From positions 9,701,519 to 9,765,518 of the forward strand of contig NZ_CP063808.1 of NCBI RefSeq assembly GCF_018128905.1: a stretch of DNA of 64,000 nucleotides, in the 5' to 3' direction. Below, piece after piece: positions 51,876-59,959 of the stretch; position 1 is the first letter of the stretch, and every line of letters starts with the position of its first letter. A model generated the notes under the pieces. The model was not told the DNA's origin. It saw only the letters and a list, made by a program, of their open reading frames with translations, and did not search any database. A program made the translations under genes and the position numbers. The DNA is from Streptomyces sp. A2-16. GTDB lineage: Bacteria > Actinomycetota > Actinomycetes > Streptomycetales > Streptomycetaceae.

Positions 51876-53591
51876 GTGGCGGAACGGAGCACGGCTGCCG
51901 TCGACGTGGCAGACAACAGCGGTGACGAGCCGCTGACCGCCAAGGCGGACCAGCCCACGGCCGACGGCGTGGCCAAGAACCGGGAGCGGGACACGGAAGA
52001 CGTCGAGGCACAGGGGAGTGGCGGGACCGACAGTCCTGGCAAGACGTCACCGCCGGAGTTGCACAGCGGCCACAAACTCGCCAGACGCTACCGTCTCGAG
52101 GAGTGCGTCACCCGTCTGGACGGGTTCAGCAGCTGGCGTGCGGTCGACGAGAAACTCCGTCGGGCCGTCGGGGTGCACATCCTGCCCGCGGATCATGCCC
52201 GGGCGCGTTCCGTGCTGGCCGCAGCCCGTTCCTCCGCGCTGCTGGGCGACCCACGCTTCGTCCAGGTCCTGGACGCCGTCGAGGAGAACGACCTCGTCTA
52301 CGTCGTCCACGAGTGGCTGCCGGACGCGACCGAGCTGACCGCCCTTCTCGCTCCGGGCCCGCTGGAGGTGTACGACGCCTACCAGATGGTCAGTCAGGTG
52401 GCGTCCGCCATGGCCGCGGCCCACCGTGAGGGGCTCGCGCATCTGCGGCTGAACCCGAACGCGGTCCTGCGCACGTCGAGCGGTCAGTGGCGCATCCGCG
52501 GCCTCGCCGTGAACGCCGCGCTGCGGGGCGCCAGTTCGGAGACCCCCCAGCGCACGGACACCGAGGCGATCGGCGCGCTCCTGTACGCGGCGCTCACCCA
52601 GCGCTGGCCGTACGAGAGCGACGCCTACGGCCTGGCCGGGCTGCCCAAGGACGTCGGGCTCATCGCACCCGACCAGGTGCGGGCGGGCGTCCACCGTGGG
52701 CTGTCCGAGCTGGCCATGCGAGCCCTCGCCAACGACGGAGCGACCGCCTCACGGCACGAGTCGGCCTGCACGACGCCTGAGGAACTGGTCAAGGCGATCG
52801 GTGAGATGCCCCGCATCCGCCCGCCGGAGCCGGCGTTCACGGCCCCGCCCGAGTACCAGCGCACGACCTACCAACAGGGCACGTACGGCCGTCCGGCGCC
52901 GCACCCCGGCGTCACCCAGCCGGTACAGCCCCCGCCGCCGCCACTGCAGAGCCGCACGGGCCGGGCCCTGAAGTGGGCGGTCTCCGCCCTTCTCATCGCC
53001 GCTCTGGGCCTCGGTAGTTGGCAGCTCGCGGACGCGCTGATGGACCGGGGCGGCACGTCGGACGAGAACCAGACCCAGACGAACGACGACGGCGACAAGA
53101 ACAGCACCGCGCCGAAGCCGACGAAGACCCTCAGCATCGAGAACGCCGAGGAGTACGTGGCCGAGGGCGATGCCCAGCATCCCGGTGATGTGAAGCTGAC
53201 GTACGACAGCAGCCTGACCACGGGCTGGCGGACCAGCAGCTACAAGGACGGCCCGGACATAGTGATCAAGCCCGGTGTCGGCATCGTCTACGACCTCGGT
53301 TCCGCTCAGGAGGTCTCGGCTGCGACGCTGTCCCTCCGCTACCCCGGCAACCGCACGACGGTCGAGCTGTACGCCGCCGACTCGCTCACACCGTCGTCGC
53401 TGGACTCACTGGACAAGATCGGCTCGGCCACCACGAAGAACACCACGGCCACGGTGAAAATCAGCAAGCCGGTGAAGTCGCAGTACGTCCTGGTGTGGCT
53501 CACCGCATTGCCCTACTCCGGGGCCGACCCGGCGAACTACAGCGATGCCGGCTACAAGCAGGCCATCACCAACGTGAAGTTCACCGGCTGA
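51876..53591 (+). CDS. Membrane pseudokinase with extracytoplasmic jelly-roll domain, MurJ partner
   Basis: This protein of about 571 residues opens at GTG 51876 after AGGGA. A disordered 60-residue tail precedes a protein kinase-like fold (HKLARRYRLEECVTRLDGFS). The ATP-site lysine is missing (AVGVHILP), the HRD loop is HREGLAHLRLNPNAVL without the catalytic aspartate, and no DFG is seen. A helix (LKWAVSALLIAALGLGSWQL, about residue 364) leads to a C-terminal domain with SLTTGWRTSSYKDGPDIVIK, which looks like a discoidin-type jelly roll. In M. tuberculosis the equivalent domains are fused to MviN (Rv3910); here they are separate, directly after murJ. Confidence 0.88.
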   Translation: MAERSTAAVDVADNSGDEPLTAKADQPTADGVAKNRERDTEDVEAQGSGGTDSPGKTSPPELHSGHKLARRYRLEECVTRLDGFSSWRAVDEKLRRAVGVHILPADHARARSVLAAARSSALLGDPRFVQVLDAVEENDLVYVVHEWLPDATELTALLAPGPLEVYDAYQMVSQVASAMAAAHREGLAHLRLNPNAVLRTSSGQWRIRGLAVNAALRGASSETPQRTDTEAIGALLYAALTQRWPYESDAYGLAGLPKDVGLIAPDQVRAGVHRGLSELAMRALANDGATASRHESACTTPEELVKAIGEMPRIRPPEPAFTAPPEYQRTTYQQGTYGRPAPHPGVTQPVQPPPPPLQSRTGRALKWAVSALLIAALGLGSWQLADALMDRGGTSDENQTQTNDDGDKNSTAPKPTKTLSIENAEEYVAEGDAQHPGDVKLTYDSSLTTGWRTSSYKDGPDIVIKPGVGIVYDLGSAQEVSAATLSLRYPGNRTTVELYAADSLTPSSLDSLDKIGSATTKNTTATVKISKPVKSQYVLVWLTALPYSGADPANYSDAGYKQAITNVKFTG

Positions 53592-53622
53592 GAGCTCACC
53601 GCAGACAAGGGGAGGGGGTCCG

Positions 53623-54348
53623 ATGGCAGATGACACCGTGTACGGCGACACCAGCGATCAGGACCTCCTGGCCCGCCACGTGGAAGGCGACCCCGACGCC
53701 TTCGGTGAGCTCGTGCGGCGGCACCGGGATCGGCTCTGGGCCGTCGCCCTCCGCACGCTCGGGGACCGCGAGGAAGCCGCTGACGCCGTGCAGGACGCCC
53801 TGGTGTCCGCCTACCGGGCCGCCCACACCTTCCGGGGGCAGTCGGCGGTCACGACCTGGCTGCACCGGATCACAGTGAACGCCTGCCTGGACCGGGCCAG
53901 AAAGGCGGCTTCCCGCAAGACCTCTCCGGTGGACGACACCGAGCGCCTGGAGCAGCTCCTGGAGCCGCACGAGTCCGCCTCGGCGCCCGCGGAGCGCAAC
54001 GACCTCCACCGCCAGCTCCTGGAGGCCCTCGGCACGCTCCCGCCCGACCAGCGCGCCGCCCTCGTACTGGTGGACATGCAGGGCTACCCCGTCGCGGAAG
54101 CCGCTCACATGCTCGACGTGCCGACGGGGACGATCAAGAGCCGCTGCGCCCGGGGCAGAGCCAGACTGCTCCCGCTCCTCACTCATCTGCGGCCGGAAAG
54201 CGCCGGAGACAGCAGAGAAGGGGGCATCGGACGGAACCGGACGCAGGGTACATCCGTCCCACCCGCAGCGGGACCTCCGTCAGAGGGGCCGCCGGATACG
54301 GGACCAAGCGATTCAGCTGCAGTGAAGGGCGGAGGTGGGCGAGCGTGA
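53623..54348 (+). CDS. sigM: ECF RNA polymerase sigma factor SigM
   Basis: This 241-residue ECF sigma factor starts MADDTVYGDTSDQDLLARHV at ATG 53623 after AGGGGAGGGGG. Region 2 reads AFGELVRRHRDRLWAVALRT and EEAADAVQDALVSAYRAAHT; region 4 reads EALGTLPPDQRAALVLVDMQ and GYPVAEAAHMLDVPTGTIKS. A 45-residue Gly/Pro-rich tail is added. The position between the murJ partner and a zinc-finger-like anti-sigma gene, before trxBA, matches sigM (Rv3911) of M. tuberculosis. The name sigM is also used for another sigma factor in Streptomyces, so treat it as a positional label. The stop overlaps the next start by four bases (GTGA). Confidence 0.88.
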   Translation: MADDTVYGDTSDQDLLARHVEGDPDAFGELVRRHRDRLWAVALRTLGDREEAADAVQDALVSAYRAAHTFRGQSAVTTWLHRITVNACLDRARKAASRKTSPVDDTERLEQLLEPHESASAPAERNDLHRQLLEALGTLPPDQRAALVLVDMQGYPVAEAAHMLDVPTGTIKSRCARGRARLLPLLTHLRPESAGDSREGGIGRNRTQGTSVPPAAGPPSEGPPDTGPSDSAAVKGGGGRA

Positions 54349-55241
54349 CTTCCACGACAGACACAGCCGGGCACCCGGACGTCGCGGAGATCTCCGACCT
54401 CACTGAAGGCCTTCTTTCCGCCTCCAGGACCACAGACGTCCGTCGGCACCTGGACGAGTGCGAACTCTGCGCGGACGTGCACGCCTCGCTGGAGGAGATT
54501 CGCGGCCTGCTAGGCACGCTGCCGGGCCCGCCTCGTATGCCCGCCGACGTCGCCGGCAGGATCGACGCCGCTCTCGCAGCGGAGGCCCTGCTCCAGGCAA
54601 CTGCTCCGGAGTCGGTGAATGCACCGGCACCGGTCGAGAGCGCGCATGTTTCACGTGAAACATCGCCCACCACCGACCGACCCACGGGACATGCCCGCAC
54701 CTCCTCCACAGGCCCCGGTCGCAAGGACCGCAGGAGGACCGGACGCCGCAAGGTCGCTGTCCTCGGCGCGGTCTTCACCGTCGCCGCACTCGGCTTCGGC
54801 TCCGTCCTGCTGTCGGCGTTGGATGACGGCAAGCCGACCGGCACGGAACACGGACAGGCGACGGCCTCCGCCGACACCTTCTCCGCAAGCGGGCTCCAGG
54901 AGCGGGTCTCGGGCCTTCTCACAGAGAAGAAGAGTGCGAGCGGCGGGTCCAAGTCTCCGCACACCAGCATGGGCGCCGCGGACATCCCAGGCTCCGGGGA
55001 CCCTCGCATCCTGGTGACGCCCGAGGTTCCCCAGTGCATCCGGAACGGCCTCCACAGCAGTGACGCACCGCTCGCGACAGAGAACGGCGTCTACCAGGGC
55101 ACGGACGCGCTTCTGGTCGTTCTGCGTGATCCCTCCGACAGCACCCGGGTCATCGCGTACATCATGGATGCCTCGTGCGTGAAGAACGCACCCAAAGGCA
55201 CCGCGAAGATCCTCTTGAAGCAGTCCTACGCGCGTTCCTGA
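54345..55241 (+). CDS. Anti-sigma factor with HX3CX2C (ZAS-type) motif
   Basis: This 298-residue membrane protein has an N-terminal cytoplasmic domain carrying RRHLDECELCADVHASLEEI (HX3CX2C), the ZAS anti-sigma signature, which often binds zinc or responds to thiol redox. A single helix (KVAVLGAVFTVAALGFGSVL, about residue 140) leads to an extracytoplasmic domain. It is translationally coupled to sigM by a four-base overlap, so SigM is its clear partner. A perfect parS lies within the linker codons and encodes Val-Ser-Arg-Glu-Thr. It corresponds in position to mycobacterial Rv3912 (RsmA). trxB and trxA follow. Confidence 0.88.
   Translation: MTSTTDTAGHPDVAEISDLTEGLLSASRTTDVRRHLDECELCADVHASLEEIRGLLGTLPGPPRMPADVAGRIDAALAAEALLQATAPESVNAPAPVESAHVSRETSPTTDRPTGHARTSSTGPGRKDRRRTGRRKVAVLGAVFTVAALGFGSVLLSALDDGKPTGTEHGQATASADTFSASGLQERVSGLLTEKKSASGGSKSPHTSMGAADIPGSGDPRILVTPEVPQCIRNGLHSSDAPLATENGVYQGTDALLVVLRDPSDSTRVIAYIMDASCVKNAPKGTAKILLKQSYARS
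54648..54661. other. parS site inside the anti-sigma gene
   Basis: Perfect GTTTCACGTGAAAC (18-bp palindrome with flanks), in frame as Val-Ser-Arg-Glu-Thr in the linker between the zinc-finger domain and the membrane helix. Confidence 0.95.
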
Positions 55242-55312
55242 ACGCGCCGGCTTCGTCTCTGTCCTGCGTGGTAGTTCGTACGGTGTGGCGTCTCCGTGTG
55301 CCCGGACACACC

Positions 55313-55340
55313 GGGAATGCGCGCCCCTTAGGATCCGTTG
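55313..55340 (+). promoter_or_regulatory. SigR-type promoter of trxBA
   Basis: GGGAAT (55313-55318), an 18-base spacer, then GTTG (55337-55340). This matches the SigR consensus GGGAAT-N18-GTTG exactly and lies 69 bases upstream of trxB. SigR is the thiol-oxidative-stress sigma factor; trxBA is a classic SigR target in Streptomyces. Confidence 0.9.
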
Positions 55341-55409
55341 GGTGGGGTGAGAGTTCTGAGAGGGGCTCCACCGGTCCGACGACGCAGTCCAGAGACGAGG
55401 AACCAAGCC

Positions 55410-56378
55410 GTGAGCGACGTCCGTAACGTGATCATCATCGGCTCCGGGCCCGCCGGCTACACGGCGGCGCTCTACACCGCGCGCGCGTCGCTGAAGCCGC
55501 TGGTGTTCGAGGGTGCCGTCACCGCCGGTGGCGCGCTGATGAACACCACCGAGGTGGAGAACTTCCCTGGCTTCCAGGACGGCATCATGGGCCCCGAGCT
55601 CATGGACAACATGCGCGCCCAGGCAGAGCGTTTTGGTGCCGAGCTCATCCCGGACGACATCGTCAGCGTCGACCTGACCGGCGAGATCAAGACCGTTACC
55701 GACACGTCGGGCACGGTCCACCGGGCGAAGGCCGTGATCGTCACGACCGGGTCTCAGCACCGCAAGCTTGGCCTGCCGAACGAGGACGCCCTCTCCGGCC
55801 GCGGTGTCTCGTGGTGTGCCACCTGTGACGGCTTCTTCTTCAAGGACCAGGACATCGCCGTGATCGGTGGCGGTGACACCGCGATGGAGGAGGCGACCTT
55901 CCTCTCCCGCTTCGCCAAGTCGGTGACGATCGTCCACCGCCGTGACACCCTGCGTGCCTCCAAGGCCATGCAGGAGCGTGCCTTCGCCGACCCGAAGATC
56001 AAGTTCGTGTGGGACAGCGAGGTCGCCGAGATCCAGGGTGACCCGAAGCTCTCGGGTCTGAAGCTGCGCAACCTCAAGACCGGCGAGATCTCGGACCTGG
56101 CGGTCACCGGCCTGTTCATCGCGATCGGCCACGACCCGCGCACCGAACTCTTCAAGGGCCAGCTCGAGCTGGACGGTGAGGGCTACCTGAAGGTGGAAGC
56201 GCCTTCGACCCGCACCAACCTGACCGGTGTCTTCGGCGCCGGTGACGTGGTCGACCACACCTACCGCCAGGCGATCACCGCGGCCGGCACCGGTTGCTCC
56301 GCCGCTCTCGACGCCGAGCGTTTCCTCGCGGCCCTCGCGGACGAGGAAAAGGCAGAGCCCGAGAAGACCGCCGTCTGA
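55410..56378 (+). CDS. trxB: Thioredoxin-disulphide reductase
   Basis: This 322-residue flavoprotein has the FAD loop VIIIGSGPAGYTAALYTARA at the N-terminus, the redox-active CATC (residues 136-139, in VSWCATCDGFFF), and the NADPH loop VIGGGDTAMEEATFLSR. It reduces thioredoxin with NADPH. GTG 55410 (reading VSDVRNV) follows GACGAGG. It is transcribed from the SigR-type promoter 69 bases upstream and continues into trxA, 45 bases downstream. The sigM and anti-sigma pair lies just upstream, the same order as in M. tuberculosis Rv3911-Rv3914. Confidence 0.97.
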   Translation: MSDVRNVIIIGSGPAGYTAALYTARASLKPLVFEGAVTAGGALMNTTEVENFPGFQDGIMGPELMDNMRAQAERFGAELIPDDIVSVDLTGEIKTVTDTSGTVHRAKAVIVTTGSQHRKLGLPNEDALSGRGVSWCATCDGFFFKDQDIAVIGGGDTAMEEATFLSRFAKSVTIVHRRDTLRASKAMQERAFADPKIKFVWDSEVAEIQGDPKLSGLKLRNLKTGEISDLAVTGLFIAIGHDPRTELFKGQLELDGEGYLKVEAPSTRTNLTGVFGAGDVVDHTYRQAITAAGTGCSAALDAERFLAALADEEKAEPEKTAV

Positions 56379-56423
56379 CCCTCCCTTCCCGCCCCACCGC
56401 ACCAACCAGTTAAGGAGCCCGCC

Positions 56424-56756
56424 GTGGCCGGCACCCTGAAGAATGTGACCGACGATTCCTTCGAGCAGGACGTCCTGAAGAGCGACAAGCCCGTCCTGGT
56501 GGACTTCTGGGCCGCCTGGTGCGGACCGTGCCGTCAGATCGCGCCGTCCCTCGAGGCGATCGCCGCCGAGTACGGCGACAAGATCGAGGTCGTCAAGCTC
56601 AACATCGACGAGAACCCGGGTACGGCCGCCAAGTACGGCGTCATGTCCATCCCGACGCTGAACGTGTACCAGGGTGGCGAGGTCGCCAAGACCATCGTCG
56701 GTGCCAAGCCGAAGGCCGCGATCGTCCGCGACCTTGAGGACTTCATCGCCGAGTGA
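56424..56756 (+). CDS. trxA: Thioredoxin TrxA
   Basis: This 110-residue protein starts at GTG 56424 (reading VAGTLKNVTDDSFEQDVLKS) with a WCGPC active site at residue 30 in VDFWAAWCGPCRQIAPSLEA, and the cis-proline VMSIPTLNVYQGGE later. It reduces protein disulphides and is regenerated by TrxB. Its length is normal. It is the second gene of trxBA. A parS begins two bases after the stop codon, followed by a strong hairpin terminator. Confidence 0.97.
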   Translation: MAGTLKNVTDDSFEQDVLKSDKPVLVDFWAAWCGPCRQIAPSLEAIAAEYGDKIEVVKLNIDENPGTAAKYGVMSIPTLNVYQGGEVAKTIVGAKPKAAIVRDLEDFIAE

Positions 56757-56757
56757 T

Positions 56758-56771
56758 GTTTCACGTGAAAC
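56758..56771. other. parS site after trxA
   Basis: Perfect GTTTCACGTGAAAC (16-bp palindrome) immediately after the trxA stop and before the terminator hairpin. Confidence 0.95.
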
Positions 56772-56772
56772 A

Positions 56773-56806
56773 CGATGGGGCCGGCCCGAAAGGGCCGGCC
56801 CCATCG
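56773..56806. terminator. trxBA terminator, shared with the convergent acetyltransferase
   Basis: A 15-base G/C-rich stem (CGATGGGGCCGGCCC pairing with its reverse complement) closes a GAAA loop, right after parS. Confidence 0.9.
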
Positions 56807-56808
56807 CA

Positions 56809-57426
56809 TTACAGGGGACGCAGTGCCGGTTCTTTCTGTACCGCCCCCAGGAGCCGGTCCAGTGCCATCTCCACGTCTTCCTTCCAGGAAAGCGTGGTGC
56901 GCAGCTCCAGCCTCAGCCTCGGGTACGTGGGATGGGGTCTGACCGTCTTGAAGCCCACGGCGAGAAGATGGTCCGCCGGAAGCAGACAGGCGGACTCTTT
57001 CCAGCGGGCGTCACCGAAGGCCTCGATGGCCTTGAAGCCCCGCCGCAGCAGATCCTTGGCCACCGTCTGCACCATCACCCGGCCCAGCCCCTGCCCCTGA
57101 TAGCCCGGCATGATGAAGGACGTCATCAACTGGACGGCGTCCGGAGAAACAGGGCTCGTGGGAAACGCCGTCGAGCGAGGAACGTACGCAGGCGGGGCGT
57201 AGAGGACGAAGCCAACCGGTACGTCGTCGACGTAGACGACCCGGCCGCACGATCCCCAGTCCAGTAGGACGGCGGAGATCCAGGCTTCCTTCTCCAGAGC
57301 AGCTGTTCCCGCCTTTACCGCGGCTTCTCCGCTGACGGGGTCCAACTCCCAGAAGACACACGAGCGGCAGCGCCGGGGGAGGTCCGGAAGGTTGTCCAGC
57401 GTGAGCGGTACAAGCCGACGCCCCAT
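56809..57426 (-). CDS. GNAT-family acetyltransferase
   Basis: This 205-residue protein starts MGRRLVPLTLDNLPDLPRRC at ATG 57426, with GAGG 11 bases upstream. GNAT motifs are MTSFIMPGYQGQGLGRVMVQ with the acetyl-CoA loop QGQGLG, and FKAIEAFGDARWKES. N-terminal CRSCVFWELDP is an unusual cysteine pair that could bind metal. It converges on trxA. This family lies between trxA and parB in Streptomyces, but its substrate is unknown. A longer reading frame to 57669 includes no convincing start; a small overlapping frame (57315-57572) is listed separately. Confidence 0.85.
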   Translation of the reverse strand: MGRRLVPLTLDNLPDLPRRCRSCVFWELDPVSGEAAVKAGTAALEKEAWISAVLLDWGSCGRVVYVDDVPVGFVLYAPPAYVPRSTAFPTSPVSPDAVQLMTSFIMPGYQGQGLGRVMVQTVAKDLLRRGFKAIEAFGDARWKESACLLPADHLLAVGFKTVRPHPTYPRLRLELRTTLSWKEDVEMALDRLLGAVQKEPALRPL

Positions 57427-57572
57427 GAAGGCTGTTCCTCGCTTCCTTCGCCCGCCGCATCGCGGGCGGCTGTCAGAGCGCTCCGTTCCCTCAGCAGGCT
57501 GCCGACGAATCCGCCGACCGCCCCCAGTCCCAGGCCCGCGCTCACCAGTCCGCTTCGGCTCATCGTTCGCAT
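57315..57572 (-). CDS. Possible small protein, 85 residues, overlapping the acetyltransferase
   Basis: ATG 57572 (MRTMSRSGLVSAGLGLGAVG) follows GGGGAGGCAGGGG, a plausible ribosome site. The N-terminus is moderately hydrophobic and glycine-rich. It overlaps the 5' end of the acetyltransferase by 112 bases in another frame, so if translated it would be coupled to that gene. It may instead be leader sequence. I do not recognise a family. Confidence 0.3.
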   Translation of the reverse strand: MRTMSRSGLVSAGLGLGAVGGFVGSLLRERSALTAARDAAGEGSEEQPSWGVGLYRSRWTTFRTSPGAAARVSSGSWTPSAEKPR

Positions 57573-57669
57573 GGCCCCTGCCTCCCCTCAGAGGTACTGC
57601 CGGGTCGATGTGCTGCACCCAATCGCATCGTATCCACACTCCGATTCCCTCGATACCGCCTGAAAGCAA

Positions 57670-57711
57670 AGAGCGGGCTGTGTCCGGTGTGTACCGGACA
57701 CAGCCCGCTCT
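57670..57711 (-). terminator. Long hairpin terminator of parAB
   Basis: A 19-base stem from 57670-57688 pairs with 57693-57711 around a GTGT loop. It lies 42 bases beyond the parB stop on the minus strand. It is one of the longest perfect stems in the window. Confidence 0.88.
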
Positions 57712-57752
57712 TGGTGCTTCGCCTGGGCGGTGTCACCTTGACGGGACCTGGT

Positions 57753-58853
57753 TCAGCCTTCCGTCTCCTCGGCTTCGTCGTCCAGCAGACTCCTCTGCAG
57801 AACCGGTCCCTCACCGGGGGCGAGGGAGCTGAGGATGCGCTCAAGGTCCTCCATCGAGGCGAACTCGACGGTGATCTTGCCCTTCTTCTGCCCGAGGTCG
57901 ACCTTGACCCGCGTCTCGAAGCGGTCAGAGAGACGCGTCGCGAGGTCGGACAGTGCCGGAGAGACCAGGGCGCCGGCCCGCGGCCCCTTGGGGCGCTGGG
58001 CAGTCTGTGGCCGCGACCCCATGAGGGTCACGATCTCCTCGACCGCTCGCACCGAGAGTCCCTCGGCGACGATCCGGTGGGCCAGCCGGTCCTGTTCCTC
58101 CGAGTCGTCGACGGAGAGCAGGGCGCGGGCGTGTCCGGCGGAGAGCACTCCGGCGGCCACTCGGCGCTGCACCGCAGGGGAGAGCTTCAGCAGACGCAGG
58201 GTGTTGGAGACCTGTGGACGGGACCGGCCGATGCGGTCTGCCAGCTGGTCGTGCGTGCAGTTGAAGTCCTTCAGCAACTGGTCGTAGGCGGCTGCTTCTT
58301 CCAGCGGGTTCAGCTGAGCACGGTGCAGGTTCTCCAGGAGGGCGTCCAGGAGAAGCTTGTCGTCCTCCGTGGCCCGAACGATCGCCGGAATCGCCTCCAG
58401 GCCGGCCTCACGGCTGGCCCGCCAGCGCCGCTCACCCATGATGAGCTCGTAGCGGGCGGGGCCGACCTGTCGTACGACGACCGGCTGGAGAAGACCGACT
58501 TCCTTGATGGAAGTGACCAGTTCCTGGAGCGCGTCATCGTCGAAGACCTCACGCGGCTGGCGCGGGTTCGGCGTGATGGAGTCAAGGGGGAGCTCCGCGA
58601 AGTGGGCGCCCATCGGAGGCGCGGGCGTCTCCGCGTTGCCGTTGACCGACGGCTCCTCGGTTTCACGTGAAACAGGCGGCAGCGTGGCCACCTTCGCCGC
58701 GGCCACCCCACGGTCTGTGGTCAACACCGGGACGGACGCCGGAGACGCCGAACCAGCGCCCCCCATCGCCGCCGGGGTCGGTGTCTTCTCCGTCGGGGCA
58801 GCAGGGATCAGTGCGCCGAGACCACGACCCAAACCCCTCCGTCGCTCGCTCAC
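57753..58853 (-). CDS. parB: Chromosome partitioning protein ParB
   Basis: This 366-residue DNA-binding protein is the parS reader. The N-terminal arm RRRGLGRGLGALIPAAP and a disordered linker (with VSRET encoded by parS) precede the CTP-binding domain: LDSITPNPRQPREVFDDDAL and LIMGERRWRASREAGL. The helix-turn-helix is CTHDQLADRIGRSRPQVSNT, and a C-terminal dimerisation domain follows. ParB binds the parS sites in this window and compacts the origin region for segregation into spores. GTG 58853 overlaps the parA stop by four bases, so the genes are coupled. Confidence 0.97.
   Translation of the reverse strand: MSERRRGLGRGLGALIPAAPTEKTPTPAAMGGAGSASPASVPVLTTDRGVAAAKVATLPPVSRETEEPSVNGNAETPAPPMGAHFAELPLDSITPNPRQPREVFDDDALQELVTSIKEVGLLQPVVVRQVGPARYELIMGERRWRASREAGLEAIPAIVRATEDDKLLLDALLENLHRAQLNPLEEAAAYDQLLKDFNCTHDQLADRIGRSRPQVSNTLRLLKLSPAVQRRVAAGVLSAGHARALLSVDDSEEQDRLAHRIVAEGLSVRAVEEIVTLMGSRPQTAQRPKGPRAGALVSPALSDLATRLSDRFETRVKVDLGQKKGKITVEFASMEDLERILSSLAPGEGPVLQRSLLDDEAEETEG
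58660..58673. other. parS site inside parB
   Basis: Perfect GTTTCACGTGAAAC in the disordered linker, in frame as Val-Ser-Arg-Glu-Thr. Confidence 0.96.
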
Positions 58854-59923
58854 TGGATGCCCTCCACCATGCTCGGGTTGCTCTGTGCGCCGATGTGCGC
58901 CTGCGTCGGGTCGTAGCTGACGCCGACGCCCTTCAGCGCGATCTCTCGTGCTGCCTCAAGGTAGGACAGGGCACCGCTCGATCCGGGATCGTAGGTCAGT
59001 ACCGTCTGGCCGTAACTCGGCGCCTCGGAGATACGGACCGAGCGGGGAATGCTCGTCCGCAGCACCTCGTCGCCGAAGTGGGTGCGCACCTCGTCCGCGA
59101 CCTGGGACGCGAGGCGCGTCCGGCCGTCGTACATGGTGAGCAGGATGGTCGATACGTGCAAGGTGGGGTTGAGGTGGCCCCGCACCAGATCGACGTTGCG
59201 CAGCAGCTGTCCCAGGCCCTCCAGCGCGTAGTACTCGCACTGGATCGGGATGAGGACCTCCGCACCGGCCACGAGCGCGTTGACCGTCAGCAGACCGAGC
59301 GAGGGCGGACAGTCGATGAGGATGTAGTCCAGGGGCTGCTCGTACGCCTGGATGGCGCGCTGCAGTCGGCTCTCACGTGCCACCAGGGACACCAGCTCGA
59401 TCTCCGCACCGGCGAGATCGATGGTGGCAGGGGCACAGAAGAGGCCCTCGACATCCGGGACCGGCTGGACGACCTCGGACAGCGGCCTGCTGTCGACCAG
59501 GACGTCATAGATGGACGGGACTTCGGCGTGGTGGTCGATACCCAGCGCAGTGGACGCATTGCCCTGGGGGTCGAGGTCGACCACCAGGACACGGCCGCCG
59601 TGCAGAGCCAGCGAGGCGGCAAGATTGACGGTCGTCGTCGTCTTGCCCACCCCGCCCTTCTGGTTGGCAACGACCATGATCCGGGTCTGCTCAGGCCGTG
59701 GCAGGCCCTCGCCGGCGCGACCAAGAGCCTCTACCGCCAGTTGGGCAGCACGACCGATCGGAGTGTCGTCCATCGGGGGCGGTGTTTCACGTGAAACATC
59801 CTCCCCCATCGACTCGGTTCGGGGACCGGGGACCGGATCGGTCATCGGTCCCGCGATGTTGGCGTCGGACCGCAAGGATTCACTCTCCTCGACTTCAGGC
59901 TCGCAATGAACAGAGCCTCCCAT
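58850..59923 (-). CDS. parA: Chromosome partitioning ATPase ParA
   Basis: This 357-residue Walker-type ATPase has ANQKGGVGKTTTTVNLAASL with the deviant Walker A near residue 90, VVDLDPQGNASTALGIDHHA, and ILIDCPPSLGLLTVNALVAG (Walker B). It polymerises along hyphae and moves ParB-bound origins during sporulation. ATG 59923 (MGGSVHCEPEVEESESLRSD) gives the remembered S. coelicolor length. The frame stays open to 60097, but the added 58 codons pass through a parS and two DnaA boxes and look like leader. A parS in the N-terminal disordered region encodes VSRET. The stop overlaps parB. Confidence 0.96.
   Translation of the reverse strand: MGGSVHCEPEVEESESLRSDANIAGPMTDPVPGPRTESMGEDVSRETPPPMDDTPIGRAAQLAVEALGRAGEGLPRPEQTRIMVVANQKGGVGKTTTTVNLAASLALHGGRVLVVDLDPQGNASTALGIDHHAEVPSIYDVLVDSRPLSEVVQPVPDVEGLFCAPATIDLAGAEIELVSLVARESRLQRAIQAYEQPLDYILIDCPPSLGLLTVNALVAGAEVLIPIQCEYYALEGLGQLLRNVDLVRGHLNPTLHVSTILLTMYDGRTRLASQVADEVRTHFGDEVLRTSIPRSVRISEAPSYGQTVLTYDPGSSGALSYLEAAREIALKGVGVSYDPTQAHIGAQSNPSMVEGIQ
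59784..59797. other. parS site inside parA
   Basis: Perfect GTTTCACGTGAAAC in the low-complexity N-terminal region, read in frame as Val-Ser-Arg-Glu-Thr. Confidence 0.96.
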
Positions 59924-59959
59924 GTCTTCGGGGTCGTGAACCAGTGAGGCCTGTTGTTC

